A stretch of DNA of 51,223 nt, from contig CACETF010000016.1 of assembly GCA_902562425.1 (NCBI GenBank), positions 1 through 51,223 of the forward strand. The letters are read 5' to 3'. The position numbers were made by a program, and so were the translations under genes. Below the pieces are notes generated by a model. The model searched no databases. It was not told where the DNA came from and saw nothing but the letters and a program-made list of their open reading frames with translations. Shown one piece after another: positions 27,706 through 36,982 of this stretch (positions are counted from its first letter, which is position 1; each line of letters begins with the position of its first letter). The stretch is from Porticoccaceae bacterium (GTDB lineage Bacteria > Pseudomonadota > Gammaproteobacteria > Pseudomonadales > Porticoccaceae).

Positions 27706-27951
27706 ATGGCACTGAGAGAATTTGAGTTAGTTGTTCAGGGGAATGGAGACATCGCACTAAAGCATGCGACCGATCAGAGAACACTGGTAACGATTAAATT
27801 TGCTCCAGACGTTTTAGCGTATCTTGGGGATAGACACGTGGATGTTGCTAAATCGATGGTGGATGCTGGTCTAAGGAAAGTCATAGATCTGCAAGAACAG
27901 CATGCAATTCCGATTGCAATGGCAGGTCGTAAGAGTGAAGTTTTCCATTAA
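27706..27951 (+). CDS. Small conserved hypothetical protein between topA and lexA
   Basis: An 81-residue protein starting MALREFELV; the ATG at 27706 is chosen because GGAG lies about eight bases upstream, while the upstream in-frame codon at 27676 has no such site. It is a compact alpha/beta sequence with no signal or membrane segment (LTI-like strands, then VDVAKSMVDAGLRKVIDLQEQ). I recognise no domain. A small gene also occupies this interval between topA and the sulA/lexA genes in Pseudomonas, so the position may be conserved, but no sulA is present here. Confidence 0.65.
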   Translation: MALREFELVVQGNGDIALKHATDQRTLVTIKFAPDVLAYLGDRHVDVAKSMVDAGLRKVIDLQEQHAIPIAMAGRKSEVFH

Positions 27952-28002
27952 AGTATAGAATACTATAGCATTTTACAATATTGTTTTTTTGACAACGTGC
28001 TG

Positions 28003-28620
28003 CTACAAGCCGAGTCTAACGATACCAACCGCGATCCCTTCGATTGCGAAGTCCTGGTCCTTGAGGTCTACACAAATTGGCTTGTAAGCTTTGTTTTCAG
28101 GCAGTAACCTCAATCTATGTGGACTGCTGCTTTTTTCAAGTCTCTTAACCGTAACATCGCCATCTACTCTGGCCACCACAATTTGTTTGTTTTCCGCAGA
28201 AGGTTGCTGGTGGACGGCGAGTAAATCACCGTCCAGTAAGCCTATGTCGGTCATACTGTCACCTTGAACGCGTAAAAAATAATCCGCGGTCGGATGGAAA
28301 GTGTTTAGTGCTATTTCCTTGTAATCCTCGACATGTTGTTCCGCTAGAATTGGCTCTCCAGCAGCAACGTGACCTATGATAGGAGTTCCTATCTTTTTCT
28401 CTACTATACGAATCCCTCTAGATGCTCCTGGTATCATCTCTATGGCCCCTTTCTTAGCGAGGGCTTTTAAATGATCCTCAGCTGCGTTTGCTGATTTAAA
28501 ACCTAATCTTTGAGCTATTTCAGCGCGCGTTGGTGGAAATCCTGTTTCCTCCAAATTTGCGCGTATTAAATCAAAAATTTGCTGTTGCCGAGCCGTTAGC
28601 TTACGCACGATTTCTGGCAC
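28003..28620 (-). CDS. lexA: LexA SOS repressor
   Basis: A 205-residue repressor/protease. The N-terminal winged helix ([33 protein letters not shown]) binds SOS boxes. The self-cleavage site is Ala87-Gly88 in HVAAGEP, and the catalytic dyad is Ser122 (QGDSMTD) and Lys159 (VTVKRLEK). On DNA damage, RecA filaments stimulate cleavage. An SOS box lies just upstream, so it regulates itself. It converges with the 81-residue gene and is divergent from nagZ. Confidence 0.96.
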   Translation of the reverse strand: MPEIVRKLTARQQQIFDLIRANLEETGFPPTRAEIAQRLGFKSANAAEDHLKALAKKGAIEMIPGASRGIRIVEKKIGTPIIGHVAAGEPILAEQHVEDYKEIALNTFHPTADYFLRVQGDSMTDIGLLDGDLLAVHQQPSAENKQIVVARVDGDVTVKRLEKSSSPHRLRLLPENKAYKPICVDLKDQDFAIEGIAVGIVRLGL

Positions 28621-29028
28621 CCTCCTTGACCTTAAACGCTGTTATTATGTCCAGTATTAGGTTGGCTTGTCAACCTCGTTTATACTGATAACTTAGGTAA
28701 AAAAAATTTACATAAACTTCCTATTTGTCCGAGGTTCAAAGTCTAGGAATGTTGACTGGGAGAATATCGAGTGAAACTTTATTAAAATTGAACTGAGTGC
28801 ATGGTTGGGATTCATTCTTTTACCGACAGTAGTGCGCTTTTTTATGGTCTAGCCACAGGCAAACGGCATAGGTTGGCTTGATATATTGCCAACAAACGAT
28901 TCTGGGTGTTTTGCAAAAACACTTTTAATGTGCTTTTTGGGAGCTAGAAATTTTTGGTGTCAATTAGGACGATCACTTATTAAGCAAAAAAATGCAACGT
29001 GATATCAAGTGATTAATAGTGAGGCAAC
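28621..29028. other. Intergenic region between lexA and nagZ
   Basis: About 408 bases without a gene. It contains the SOS box near lexA and an AT-rich hairpin, CAAAAACAC (28914-28922) against GTGCTTTTTG (28930-28939), of unknown role. GAGG at 29021-29024 is the nagZ ribosome binding site. No TetR-type psrA gene, which lies between lexA and nagZ in Pseudomonas, is present. Confidence 0.55.
28637..28656 (-). promoter_or_regulatory. SOS box (LexA operator) upstream of lexA
   Basis: CTGTTATTATGTCCAG (28639-28654) fits CTG-N10-CAG with an AT-rich centre and TA on the distal flank. It ends about 18 bases before the lexA start, the usual autoregulatory position. Confidence 0.8.
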
Positions 29029-30048
29029 ATGTCTGTATTAAAAGGCCAACTGATGATTGACCTTGCTGGTACCCACCTGCAATGTGAGGAGAGCAAACTA
29101 CTATCAAACTCGTGTGTAGGTGGGGTTATTTTATTTGCGCGTAATTTTATTGATCAAAAACAGATTTGTAGTTTAGTGCGACAGATTCGAGATATAAAGC
29201 CCAACCTCCTAATTGCGGTTGACCAAGAGGGTGGAAGGGTGCAGCGATTTAAACGGGGATTTACTACATTGCCTGCTAATCAGAGGATAGGAGACCTAAT
29301 TCATGGGGACAAAAAGCAAGGAGTGTCTCTGTGTCATGAGATAGGGTGGTTAATGGCATCAGAAATTTTGGCATGCGGTATTGATATAAGTTTCGCTCCG
29401 GTTGTGGATGTAGATCGAAGACTAAGTAAAGTCATTGGAGATAGAGCTTTTTCCGATGATCCTGACATTGTCGTGCGGGCTACAGATGCCTATATCAACG
29501 GAATGCATGAGGCTGGAATGGCAGTTACGGCAAAACATTTTCCGGGTCATGGCGGTGTAGAGGCTGATAGCCATCATGAGGCCCCTATAGATCAACGAAC
29601 ATTAGCGGAGCTTGAGTCTCGGGATCTCAAACCATATAAGAGCTTGGCTCCAAAGTTTGATGCAGTCATGCCGGCGCATATAACATTTCCGCGGATTGAT
29701 TCACAGTCTGTTGGATTTTCTTTTTATTGGTTAAATAACCTATTACGAGCTGGATATGGCTTTAAAGGAATTATCTTTAGTGATGATCTTTCAATGGTGG
29801 CTGCAAATGTTGCCGGAACCTTTAAGGATAGGGCTCAATTAGCTCTCGAGGCGGGCTGCGATATGATCTTGATTTGTAATAACCGGCTCGGTGCCATGGA
29901 GGTTATTGATTATCTCGAGTCGTTTGGGAGTCTAGAGCCAAAACCTTACAAATCCATGATGGCAAAAAAGGCCCCAACTTGGTCTAATCTTAAGGCGTCT
30001 AATCGATACCTAAAGATTGTTCAGACACTTAATAGGCTGTTTGGTTAG
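29029..30048 (+). CDS. nagZ: Beta-N-acetylhexosaminidase (peptidoglycan recycling)
   Basis: A 339-residue single-domain GH3 enzyme of NagZ type, cytoplasmic (no signal). The substrate/acid-base loop KHFPGHG (169-175) with the Asp180-His182 dyad in ADSHH, and the nucleophile Asp252 in IFSDDLSM, are all present. It removes GlcNAc from GlcNAc-1,6-anhydroMurNAc peptides during muropeptide recycling, the pathway fed by Slt (22014-24086). GAGG lies four bases before the ATG. It is not the glucan GH3, which is encoded at 18671 and is far longer. Confidence 0.95.
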   Translation: MSVLKGQLMIDLAGTHLQCEESKLLSNSCVGGVILFARNFIDQKQICSLVRQIRDIKPNLLIAVDQEGGRVQRFKRGFTTLPANQRIGDLIHGDKKQGVSLCHEIGWLMASEILACGIDISFAPVVDVDRRLSKVIGDRAFSDDPDIVVRATDAYINGMHEAGMAVTAKHFPGHGGVEADSHHEAPIDQRTLAELESRDLKPYKSLAPKFDAVMPAHITFPRIDSQSVGFSFYWLNNLLRAGYGFKGIIFSDDLSMVAANVAGTFKDRAQLALEAGCDMILICNNRLGAMEVIDYLESFGSLEPKPYKSMMAKKAPTWSNLKASNRYLKIVQTLNRLFG

Positions 30049-30115
30049 TCTACTTTTAAATAGTATCTAAGTTTTCGCATAGAAATAAAAAACGCATGTA
30101 ATTTTGGAGATTGTA

Positions 30116-31249
30116 ATGGGTAACTTCAGTAAAAGCATTCATTCTTGGGTTGGACAGCATTATCTTTGGGTATTAGAGCTATTCATTGTTATTTTTACGG
30201 TTCTTTTGGCAGGATATTTTGTTAACCTTTTAGTGGACAGATTTTCTTTGAAGGCAAAAGAAACTCTGACCGTCTGGGATGATGCGCTAATTGAAGCTTG
30301 CCGGAAGCCAATTGTCTGGTTGATATGGATCTTGGGAGTGAATTTTGCGGCCAGTATCGCGGCGAAAAAGATAGAATCTGATTGGTTGCTAATCATTGAA
30401 CCGGTCAACCGTCTTGCAGTAATATTTTTGGGTGCTTTATTCCTAAATAACTTCATAAAGCGCGCTGAAAGCAACTTGATTGACCCTAAATTCACCTCAA
30501 AGCCCATGGATCCGACCACAGTTAGGGCTGTTGCAAGATTATTGAGAGCTGCGATTTTAATCACTTCATTTTTAATTGCAATGCAGCTCTTTGGTTATAG
30601 TGTCTCTGGACTACTAGCTTTTGGAGGTATTGGAGGAATAGCTGTTGGTTTTGCTGCAAAGGATCTATTAGCTAACTTTTTTGGTGGCTTAATGATATAT
30701 CTTGATCGGCCCTTTGCAGTGGGTGATTGGGTTCGTTCTCCAGACCAAGAGATTGAGGGGAGTGTAGAGGACATAGGTTGGCGACTTACCAGAATTCGTA
30801 CGTTTGATAAAAGACCTCTTTACATTCCAAATTGTGTATTCGCTAATATATCGGTGGAAAATCCCTCGAGAATGAGTCACAGGCGCATATTTGAAACGAT
30901 TGGTATTCGTTATTCCGACATTGATAAAATGGATAAAATTGTCCACAAGGTCCGCTCCATGTTACAAAGTCATAGGAATATTGATTCAAGCGAAACATTG
31001 ATTGTTAATTTTAATCAGTTCTCATCAAGTTCGATTGATTTTTTTGTCTATACGTTCACTAAGACCACTGACTGGATTGATTTTCATCAAGTCAAGCAGG
31101 AGATATTACTCAATATTTCAGACATAATTATCTCCGAGGGTGCCGAGGTCGCTTTCCCAACGACAACTATAGATCTGTCTGAGGAGGTTTCATCGGATGA
31201 TGTTACACCACTGAGTGTCAAAAGGGGAAGGGTTGCTCGAGGCTCATGA
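30116..31249 (+). CDS. MscS-family mechanosensitive ion channel
   Basis: A 377-residue inner-membrane channel. The ATG at 30116 has GGAGA five bases upstream; an in-frame TTG at 30104 is less likely. Hydrophobic helices lie near residues 15-40, 60-80, 95-115 and 140-160, followed by the pore/beta-domain signature (GGIGGIAVGFAAKDLLANFF, then IYLDRPFAVGDWV) and the cytoplasmic domain. It should open under membrane tension to release solutes. It follows nagZ by about 67 bases, and the lipocalin start overlaps its end, suggesting co-translation. Confidence 0.9.
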   Translation: MGNFSKSIHSWVGQHYLWVLELFIVIFTVLLAGYFVNLLVDRFSLKAKETLTVWDDALIEACRKPIVWLIWILGVNFAASIAAKKIESDWLLIIEPVNRLAVIFLGALFLNNFIKRAESNLIDPKFTSKPMDPTTVRAVARLLRAAILITSFLIAMQLFGYSVSGLLAFGGIGGIAVGFAAKDLLANFFGGLMIYLDRPFAVGDWVRSPDQEIEGSVEDIGWRLTRIRTFDKRPLYIPNCVFANISVENPSRMSHRRIFETIGIRYSDIDKMDKIVHKVRSMLQSHRNIDSSETLIVNFNQFSSSSIDFFVYTFTKTTDWIDFHQVKQEILLNISDIIISEGAEVAFPTTTIDLSEEVSSDDVTPLSVKRGRVARGS

Positions 31250-31793
31250 TTTTAAAAGGGTATTAATAAAATTGTTGTTTCGAAGTCACTCGGTCTTTTT
31301 TTTATTGTTTCTTGCAATTCTTGCAGGGTGCAGTGATTTGCCAGAGGGAATAAAACCGATCGACGATTTTGACTTAAATCGATATCTGGGGGATTGGCAT
31401 GAAATTGCTCGACTAGATCACTCCTTTGAGCGTGGGCTTTACGATGTCAGAGCAAATTACTCAATGAGGGAGGATGGAGGTATTCAAATTAAAAATTTCG
31501 GCATGTCTTCAACAGGTAAAGTTAAAGAGGCCACGGGAAAAGCTTACTTCGTTGGGTCAGAACGAATCGGTCTTTTGAAGGTATCATTTTTTGGATTTTT
31601 TTATACTACTTACATAATTTTCTTTGTCGACGAGGGTTATCAGATTGCCTTCGTAGCGGGTAGAAACCAAAATTATTTGTGGCTTTTGTCGCGCAATCGT
31701 TTTATATCAGAATCGGTCAGAGACCACTTTATGGAATTATCCACTTCTCTAGGGTTTAACACAAATAACCTAGTCTGGAGCATACAGCGGTAG
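31215..31793 (+). CDS. blc: Blc-type lipocalin lipoprotein
   Basis: A lipocalin of up to 192 residues. A hydrophobic signal ends in the lipobox LAGC, followed by the lipocalin motif LNRYLGDWHEIARLDHSFERG and the later conserved FFYTTYIIFFVDEGYQIAFV and WLLSRN. Blc is an outer-membrane lipoprotein that binds lysophospholipids or fatty acids. The start is uncertain: GTG at 31215 overlaps the channel gene by 35 bases, and TTG codons at 31233 or 31272 are possible and would give a shorter signal. The symbol follows E. coli blc by domain content. Confidence 0.82.
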   Translation: MSKGEGLLEAHDFKRVLIKLLFRSHSVFFLLFLAILAGCSDLPEGIKPIDDFDLNRYLGDWHEIARLDHSFERGLYDVRANYSMREDGGIQIKNFGMSSTGKVKEATGKAYFVGSERIGLLKVSFFGFFYTTYIIFFVDEGYQIAFVAGRNQNYLWLLSRNRFISESVRDHFMELSTSLGFNTNNLVWSIQR

Positions 31794-31814
31794 ATAATTG
31801 CCATTATACCTAAA

Positions 31815-32948
31815 TCAGGTCTGATCAAGATTCGTGTCAACAGTAGGTGATTCTTTAGAATTTAATAAGAGCGGTTGATGTTTATTGATTGTAAGAATGA
31901 TCCCGATTCTCGGGTGATCGAGGTAATGTACCTCAGAAGACTTTAATCTTTGGGACTGATCAATACTCCATAAGGCAGAGACCATTTGATCATTGGCAGT
32001 AGTGCTTTGATTTTTGTTATTAGCTACGCCTGTTGTGACATTGTAGCTCGCATCAAAAAACTCACTTTCTTTTGCGTTTGGCGTTGATAAGGTCGTATGA
32101 TTTTCTTGAATATTATCGGGGTTGAATGATGTATGTGGTGCAATCGATTCATGTATATCTGTCGCCCTTTTTGATGAATCATGACCCAGAGTTTTGAGAA
32201 TCTTCGTATCGTGTAGTGTTGGAAAGCTAACGTTTGACGGTTCACCGATATCCAAGTCGGTTTCAATAAACCATAAGTTACTCTCGAAATGTAAAAATCT
32301 AGACTTGTAAAATCGAAGACTACCCTCCAGCTCGAAGCGACTGTTAATTTCTGATCCAGCCTCCACTATTATCCATGGATCTTCTTCGGTAGTGTTTATT
32401 GGGAACCGCCACGCATTGTGGAACAATACGCTGTATTGAGGGAGACGACGCAACACCATGGTTGTTTCGTTTAAGTTCCGGAGATTCCTTTGCAGTTTGA
32501 TATAAGGAACCTCAAATAAAGGATAATTTCCTCGAATCTGCTCTTCCTCGATAGGGGCATTAGCAACATGATTTAACAAATCTGTATTCGGTAGAACATC
32601 AACACCCTCGCGATTTGCCTGTGACTTGATATCAATTTTGCGTAATTCAGTGATCTCTCTACTGCTACCATACTCGATAAGCGTTGCTAGATTTTGCACA
32701 TCAATTTCTGTATTTAGCATAATCAATTTTTGCCAATGATGAGGATAATTCAGCTCAAAGTTCGCTGGTGGACGCTCATCATCCGCTCGCCTGTTATGCT
32801 TGAATATCACTACCTCTGCCTGATACCAGTTGTCTGGTTTCCACAAATTTGTTTCTTTATCTGTACTGACAGCAAAATCAGTAAGTATCAGGCAAAAAAG
32901 TACGAAAACGAAGTATCGTTTTGTTGTGATGGGGTATCTAAATTTCAT
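31815..32948 (-). CDS. CsiV-like secreted protein (peptidoglycan-binding family)
   Basis: A 377-residue secreted protein when started at the ATG at 32948 (MKFRYPITTKRYFVFVLFCLIL), which gives a clean signal peptide. An earlier ATG at 32999, two bases after the mfd stop, would add 17 residues and allow coupled translation. The mature N-terminus WYQAEVVIFKH matches the start of the CsiV family (PF10972), named for a peptidoglycan-binding activator of cell-wall synthesis. The C-terminus ends with HYLDHPRIGIILTI, also typical. A low-complexity Ser/Thr/Asn-rich stretch lies in between. The pairing with mfd is shared with Pseudomonas-type genomes. Function is inferred from family only. Confidence 0.72.
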   Translation of the reverse strand: MKFRYPITTKRYFVFVLFCLILTDFAVSTDKETNLWKPDNWYQAEVVIFKHNRRADDERPPANFELNYPHHWQKLIMLNTEIDVQNLATLIEYGSSREITELRKIDIKSQANREGVDVLPNTDLLNHVANAPIEEEQIRGNYPLFEVPYIKLQRNLRNLNETTMVLRRLPQYSVLFHNAWRFPINTTEEDPWIIVEAGSEINSRFELEGSLRFYKSRFLHFESNLWFIETDLDIGEPSNVSFPTLHDTKILKTLGHDSSKRATDIHESIAPHTSFNPDNIQENHTTLSTPNAKESEFFDASYNVTTGVANNKNQSTTANDQMVSALWSIDQSQRLKSSEVHYLDHPRIGIILTINKHQPLLLNSKESPTVDTNLDQT

Positions 32949-33001
32949 ACATAAGCATTTGACTTGTTGAACTCTGGTGTCTCTCAGCCATAATTCCATT
33001 A

Positions 33002-36000
33002 TTAGTTAGTTTCCACAAACAGATGATCCATGATGGTCTTTAATTGTGAAATTCGCATGTCGGGCTCCTCCATCGGAAAATAAAAACTTAGTTGATCGTT
33101 GCTTTTTATTCGAAACTTAGTTGGGTTATTTTGAACTAACTCAATAATTTTTATCGGATCAACTGGCGTCTTACTACTGAAACAGAGTCTTCCGCTGACT
33201 GGACCCGCTTCTATTTTGGTGATACCTAGATTTTCTCCAATTTGGCGAAGCTCTGCCATTCGAAAAAGCATTTTAGCTGGTTCTGGGAGCAATCCGAATC
33301 GATCTATCATTTCGACTTGAAGATCATATAAATCTTGGTTGGTCTGACAATTAGCGATTCTTTTATACAAAGTTAACCGCATATTCACATCAGGCAAATA
33401 GGAGTCAGGGATCAATGCGGGAACGTTTAGGTTGACCTCGACAACTTCTTTCATCACGTCAATTGATGAGGGCTCTTCTCCAAGCCTGATCGCTTTTACT
33501 GCGTTATCTAGCATTTCGTGGTACAGAGTAAAGCCAATACTGGTGATATGACCGCTTTGCTCATCACCAAGCAATTCGCCCGCTCCCCGAATTTCTAAAT
33601 CATTTGTTGCCAAAGCGAATCCAGAGCCCAGATAATCAGACAATGATATCGCTTCCAATCGTTTTCTCGCATTGGAATCCATAATTTTATCCACTGGTAT
33701 CATTAAGTATGCATAAGCTTGATGGTGTGAACGGCCCACTCTTCCGCGGAGCTGGTGAAGTTGGGCAAGTCCGAATTTGTCTGCTCGATTAATAATTATT
33801 GTATTTGCGCTGGGCACATCAATACCAGTTTCGATGATTGTAGTACACACTAGCACGTTGAAACGCTTATGGTAAAATTCTGACATTACACGTTCTAAAT
33901 CTCGCTCCCGCATTTGCCCATGGGCAATTTTTATCAGTGCCTCGGGGACAAGGCTAGATAAATTGTGAGCAATGTTTTCAATGCTCTTCACATCATTGTG
34001 TAGGAAGTAGATCTGCCCGCCACGCATTATTTCGCGCATTATGGCCTCTTTTATTACCCGAGAATCATCTTTTCGTACAAAAGTCTTGATTGATAACCTT
34101 TTAGCTGGCGGCGTTGCAATGATCGATAGATCTCTAAGTTTATTCATAGACATGTTGAGCGTCCTAGGAATAGGTGTGGCGGTAAGGGTAAGAATGTCCA
34201 CATGGCTACGTAAAGACTTGATTTTTTCTTTTTGGCGAACGCCAAATCGATGCTCCTCGTCGATTACTAGCAAGCCAAGTCTGGGGAACTGTAAATTCAG
34301 ATGGAGTAATTTGTGAGTCGTAATTAAAATGTCCACAGATCCAGATTCAAGTGCAACAGAAATTTTTTTCTGTTCTGTCTTCGTCTTGAATCTCGAGAGA
34401 GATTCAATCGTGATTGGCCAGTTTGAAAATCGATCTCGAAAATTTTCTGTATGTTGGTGAGCCAAGAGAGTGGTAGGTACTAAAATAATCGCCTGCTTGC
34501 CACTGCTGACTACTATAAATGCAGCTCGCATTGCGACTTCAGTTTTTCCGAATCCCACATCGCCGCAGATAAGTCTGTCCATTGGTTGGGGTCGCAATAA
34601 ATCTTGCCTCACCGCTTGAATTGCCTCATTTTGATCTCCGGTCTCCTCAAATGGAAATTCTCGACAAAACTGGTCGTAATTTTTAACGTCATCCTTGCAT
34701 GCATAACCAGTTTTTGAAGCACGACGGGAGTATATATCTAGTAACTCCACCGCCGTATCTCGAATTTGTTTCGCTGCTTTTTCTTTGGCCTTTCCCCATT
34801 TGTCACTTCCCAGTCTACTAAGTGTAACCGATTCATGGTTGCTAGCTCCGAACCTACTAATCAAATGTAAAGAGGCAACCGGCACGTACAATTTTGCATC
34901 TTCTGCATAGGAGAGCTCCAGAAATTCTTGAAAGCTGTTATCAATAGCTAGTGTTTTAAGGCCACAATATTTGCCGATTCCATGCTCAATATGCACTACT
35001 GGGGTACCTTGTTGAAGTTCTGCTAGGGATTTAAAAATTTGTTCAGGAATCTTTGAACTTTTTGAACGCCGACGACGCTGCATGACTTGCTTACCGAAGA
35101 GTTCTCCCTCGGCAATTATGCATATATTTTTTTCTTCCCAAAAAAAACCTCTCTCTAATTGACATACTGTAATTGCGAACTTGCATGATGATTCCGTAAA
35201 GTTTTTCCAGTCTTTATGAACTTGTGCAGTAATACCGGAGTCGCTTAGCAAATCAATCAAGATTTCCCTTCGCCCTGCTGAGTCAGCACAAAAAAGCACC
35301 TTAAGCGAGTCATCATCAATTTCATTAAGAAATGTATTCAGTGCTACAAATGATATTTTAGGTGTTTCATTAATACTAATGTTTGGCAAATTGTGGATGC
35401 GAAAATTATAGTTTTCATTCGATTTGGGGTCTGCAGTTTCGGATAAGCTAACTGTTCGTAAAGCCCCTATCCTCTGAAACAGTTCGTTAACGGAAATAAA
35501 AATTTCATCTGGCGGAAGTAATGGCCGCTGATTGTCCAACTGGAAGTCATCATACCTGCTCGTAATATTTTCCCAGAAATTCTTAGACGCAGTTTCGACC
35601 CCAGCGAGGCTAAAAATTTTTGTTTCAGGCGGCAGATAATCAAAAATTGTGGCCATATTTTCGAAAAATAACTTTAGAAAATATTCTATTCCTTGAGGCG
35701 CTATACCGTTTGCAACATCTCGGTAAATCGGAGTTTCTCTGGGAATGTTTGGAAATGTTAAACACCATCGGTTTAAAAAGCGGTTTACAGAGGCTCTGTC
35801 CATCGGAAATTCTTTCGCTGGCAAAATACTCAGTTCATTAACTTTTTTTATTGTTCTTTGAGAATCAATATCAAAAAGACGTAAGGTCTCTATTTCATCA
35901 TCGATCAAGTCAATACGAAATGGTGTTTTGGCACCCATCGGATAGACGTCGATAATAGATCCTCGAGGTGCATATTCTCCACAATTAAACACGGTATCCG

Positions 36001-36463
36001 TTCTTTGATACCCTACCTGTTCGAGTTGCAGCAAAAACTTTTCTCGTATACAAATGTCTCCGACCCGGTGAAGAAAAGTGCGTGAAGCAACAAAGTCGGT
36101 TGGAATCAGTCGGTGCATCATCGTTTGAACTGATATCACAAGAATTCCATGCGATACTGAGTACAATTGAGATAATGTGGAAAGTCGCTCCGATACGATG
36201 TCTTGGTGAGGTGAAAAAATATCATAGGGAAGTGTTTCCCAATCAGGGAGACGATAGATTGGAAGATTGTGCCCTAGAGTAAAAAAATTGATTGAGCTTG
36301 CGTAAGCATCCACCTCGTTTGCGGAGCCAGCAATCACAACTGTAAGGCCGGTAAAATTTTTGGCCGAGTCAGCAATTGCCAGAGCCGTTGCTGATACCGA
36401 TAGGTCCCTCCAATTTGTTTTGGCACTTGCTATTTTGTCGAAAGAAAAATTTACTTTTGTCAT
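33002..36463 (-). CDS. mfd: Transcription-repair coupling factor
   Basis: A 1153-residue Mfd. The N-terminal UvrB-homology region (LPDWETLPYDIFSPHQDI, YAPRGSIIDVYP) is followed by the RNA-polymerase-interacting domain (LQQGTPVVHIEHGIGKY) and the helicase motor with Walker A GDVGFGKTEVAMR (near residue 635), DEEH near 731, LTATPIPRTL and QLRGRVGRS. The TRCF C-terminal domain ends the protein. It displaces stalled RNA polymerase and recruits UvrA. Length and motif order are normal. It lies upstream of the csiV-like gene on the same strand. Confidence 0.96.
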   Translation of the reverse strand: MTKVNFSFDKIASAKTNWRDLSVSATALAIADSAKNFTGLTVVIAGSANEVDAYASSINFFTLGHNLPIYRLPDWETLPYDIFSPHQDIVSERLSTLSQLYSVSHGILVISVQTMMHRLIPTDFVASRTFLHRVGDICIREKFLLQLEQVGYQRTDTVFNCGEYAPRGSIIDVYPMGAKTPFRIDLIDDEIETLRLFDIDSQRTIKKVNELSILPAKEFPMDRASVNRFLNRWCLTFPNIPRETPIYRDVANGIAPQGIEYFLKLFFENMATIFDYLPPETKIFSLAGVETASKNFWENITSRYDDFQLDNQRPLLPPDEIFISVNELFQRIGALRTVSLSETADPKSNENYNFRIHNLPNISINETPKISFVALNTFLNEIDDDSLKVLFCADSAGRREILIDLLSDSGITAQVHKDWKNFTESSCKFAITVCQLERGFFWEEKNICIIAEGELFGKQVMQRRRRSKSSKIPEQIFKSLAELQQGTPVVHIEHGIGKYCGLKTLAIDNSFQEFLELSYAEDAKLYVPVASLHLISRFGASNHESVTLSRLGSDKWGKAKEKAAKQIRDTAVELLDIYSRRASKTGYACKDDVKNYDQFCREFPFEETGDQNEAIQAVRQDLLRPQPMDRLICGDVGFGKTEVAMRAAFIVVSSGKQAIILVPTTLLAHQHTENFRDRFSNWPITIESLSRFKTKTEQKKISVALESGSVDILITTHKLLHLNLQFPRLGLLVIDEEHRFGVRQKEKIKSLRSHVDILTLTATPIPRTLNMSMNKLRDLSIIATPPAKRLSIKTFVRKDDSRVIKEAIMREIMRGGQIYFLHNDVKSIENIAHNLSSLVPEALIKIAHGQMRERDLERVMSEFYHKRFNVLVCTTIIETGIDVPSANTIIINRADKFGLAQLHQLRGRVGRSHHQAYAYLMIPVDKIMDSNARKRLEAISLSDYLGSGFALATNDLEIRGAGELLGDEQSGHITSIGFTLYHEMLDNAVKAIRLGEEPSSIDVMKEVVEVNLNVPALIPDSYLPDVNMRLTLYKRIANCQTNQDLYDLQVEMIDRFGLLPEPAKMLFRMAELRQIGENLGITKIEAGPVSGRLCFSSKTPVDPIKIIELVQNNPTKFRIKSNDQLSFYFPMEEPDMRISQLKTIMDHLFVETN

Positions 36464-36982
36464 TTCCTTTAAATGTAACCCTTATCTTGCGTATGCCTGC
36501 CACCTTTGATTTAAATCCAGTTCGTTTTCTCTAGTATTTTGGGTCTTTAAAGTCCGAGGCTACTGAATATTAAATCTAGCTGATGCTTGGTCTGTTAAAC
36601 TCAGGGTCAATCTTACAATCGTTTTGACCAATCTTTTATTATACCCATTCAACCCCCTACATGCAGGGATGACGTGGGCAACCGAAAAAAGTTCTTCTAC
36701 TTACAAATATACCTGATTACTCTACATTGATCGCCGGTTACATCCATCTCTATTACGGGTAAGGCATGTTTCTTTTTCCGTGAGAAAAAAACCGTATTTT
36801 TCCTTACGGTGACTGGAATCATGAGACACTCCCTATTATAATACGTGTTCGATAACATGATAGACGAGCCTCCGCCGATGATTGCGCGTCTTGGCTCGCT
36901 TCTTGCAACCCACTAAGGTTTTCCGCCGAGAGATTGTCAGGACTCACTTCCTGGCCTGTGAAATATTTTGAGTGTGATTTAA
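36464..36982. promoter_or_regulatory. Long intergenic region and leader of the nqr operon
   Basis: This stretch of 519 bases between mfd and nqrA has no gene that I can see. An exact TATAAT at 36837-36842 is a possible -10 box for nqrA, although the -35 is weak, and would give a leader of about 135 bases. Within that leader CGAGCC (36865-36870) pairs with GGCTCG (36893-36898). Just upstream, ACCGTA (36791-36796) and TACGGT (36805-36810) form a short perfect inverted repeat with a T-rich loop. Confidence 0.4.

Noticed and set aside
27960..27992. Bidirectional terminator between the 81-residue gene and lexA
   Set aside because: The palindromes there (AGTAT/ATACT and ACAATATTGT) are AT-only or lack a loop, so the support is too weak despite a T run.
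28914..28939. AT-rich hairpin between lexA and nagZ as a terminator or small RNA
   Set aside because: The stem is almost all A-T with a bulge, and no gene ends nearby that would need it.
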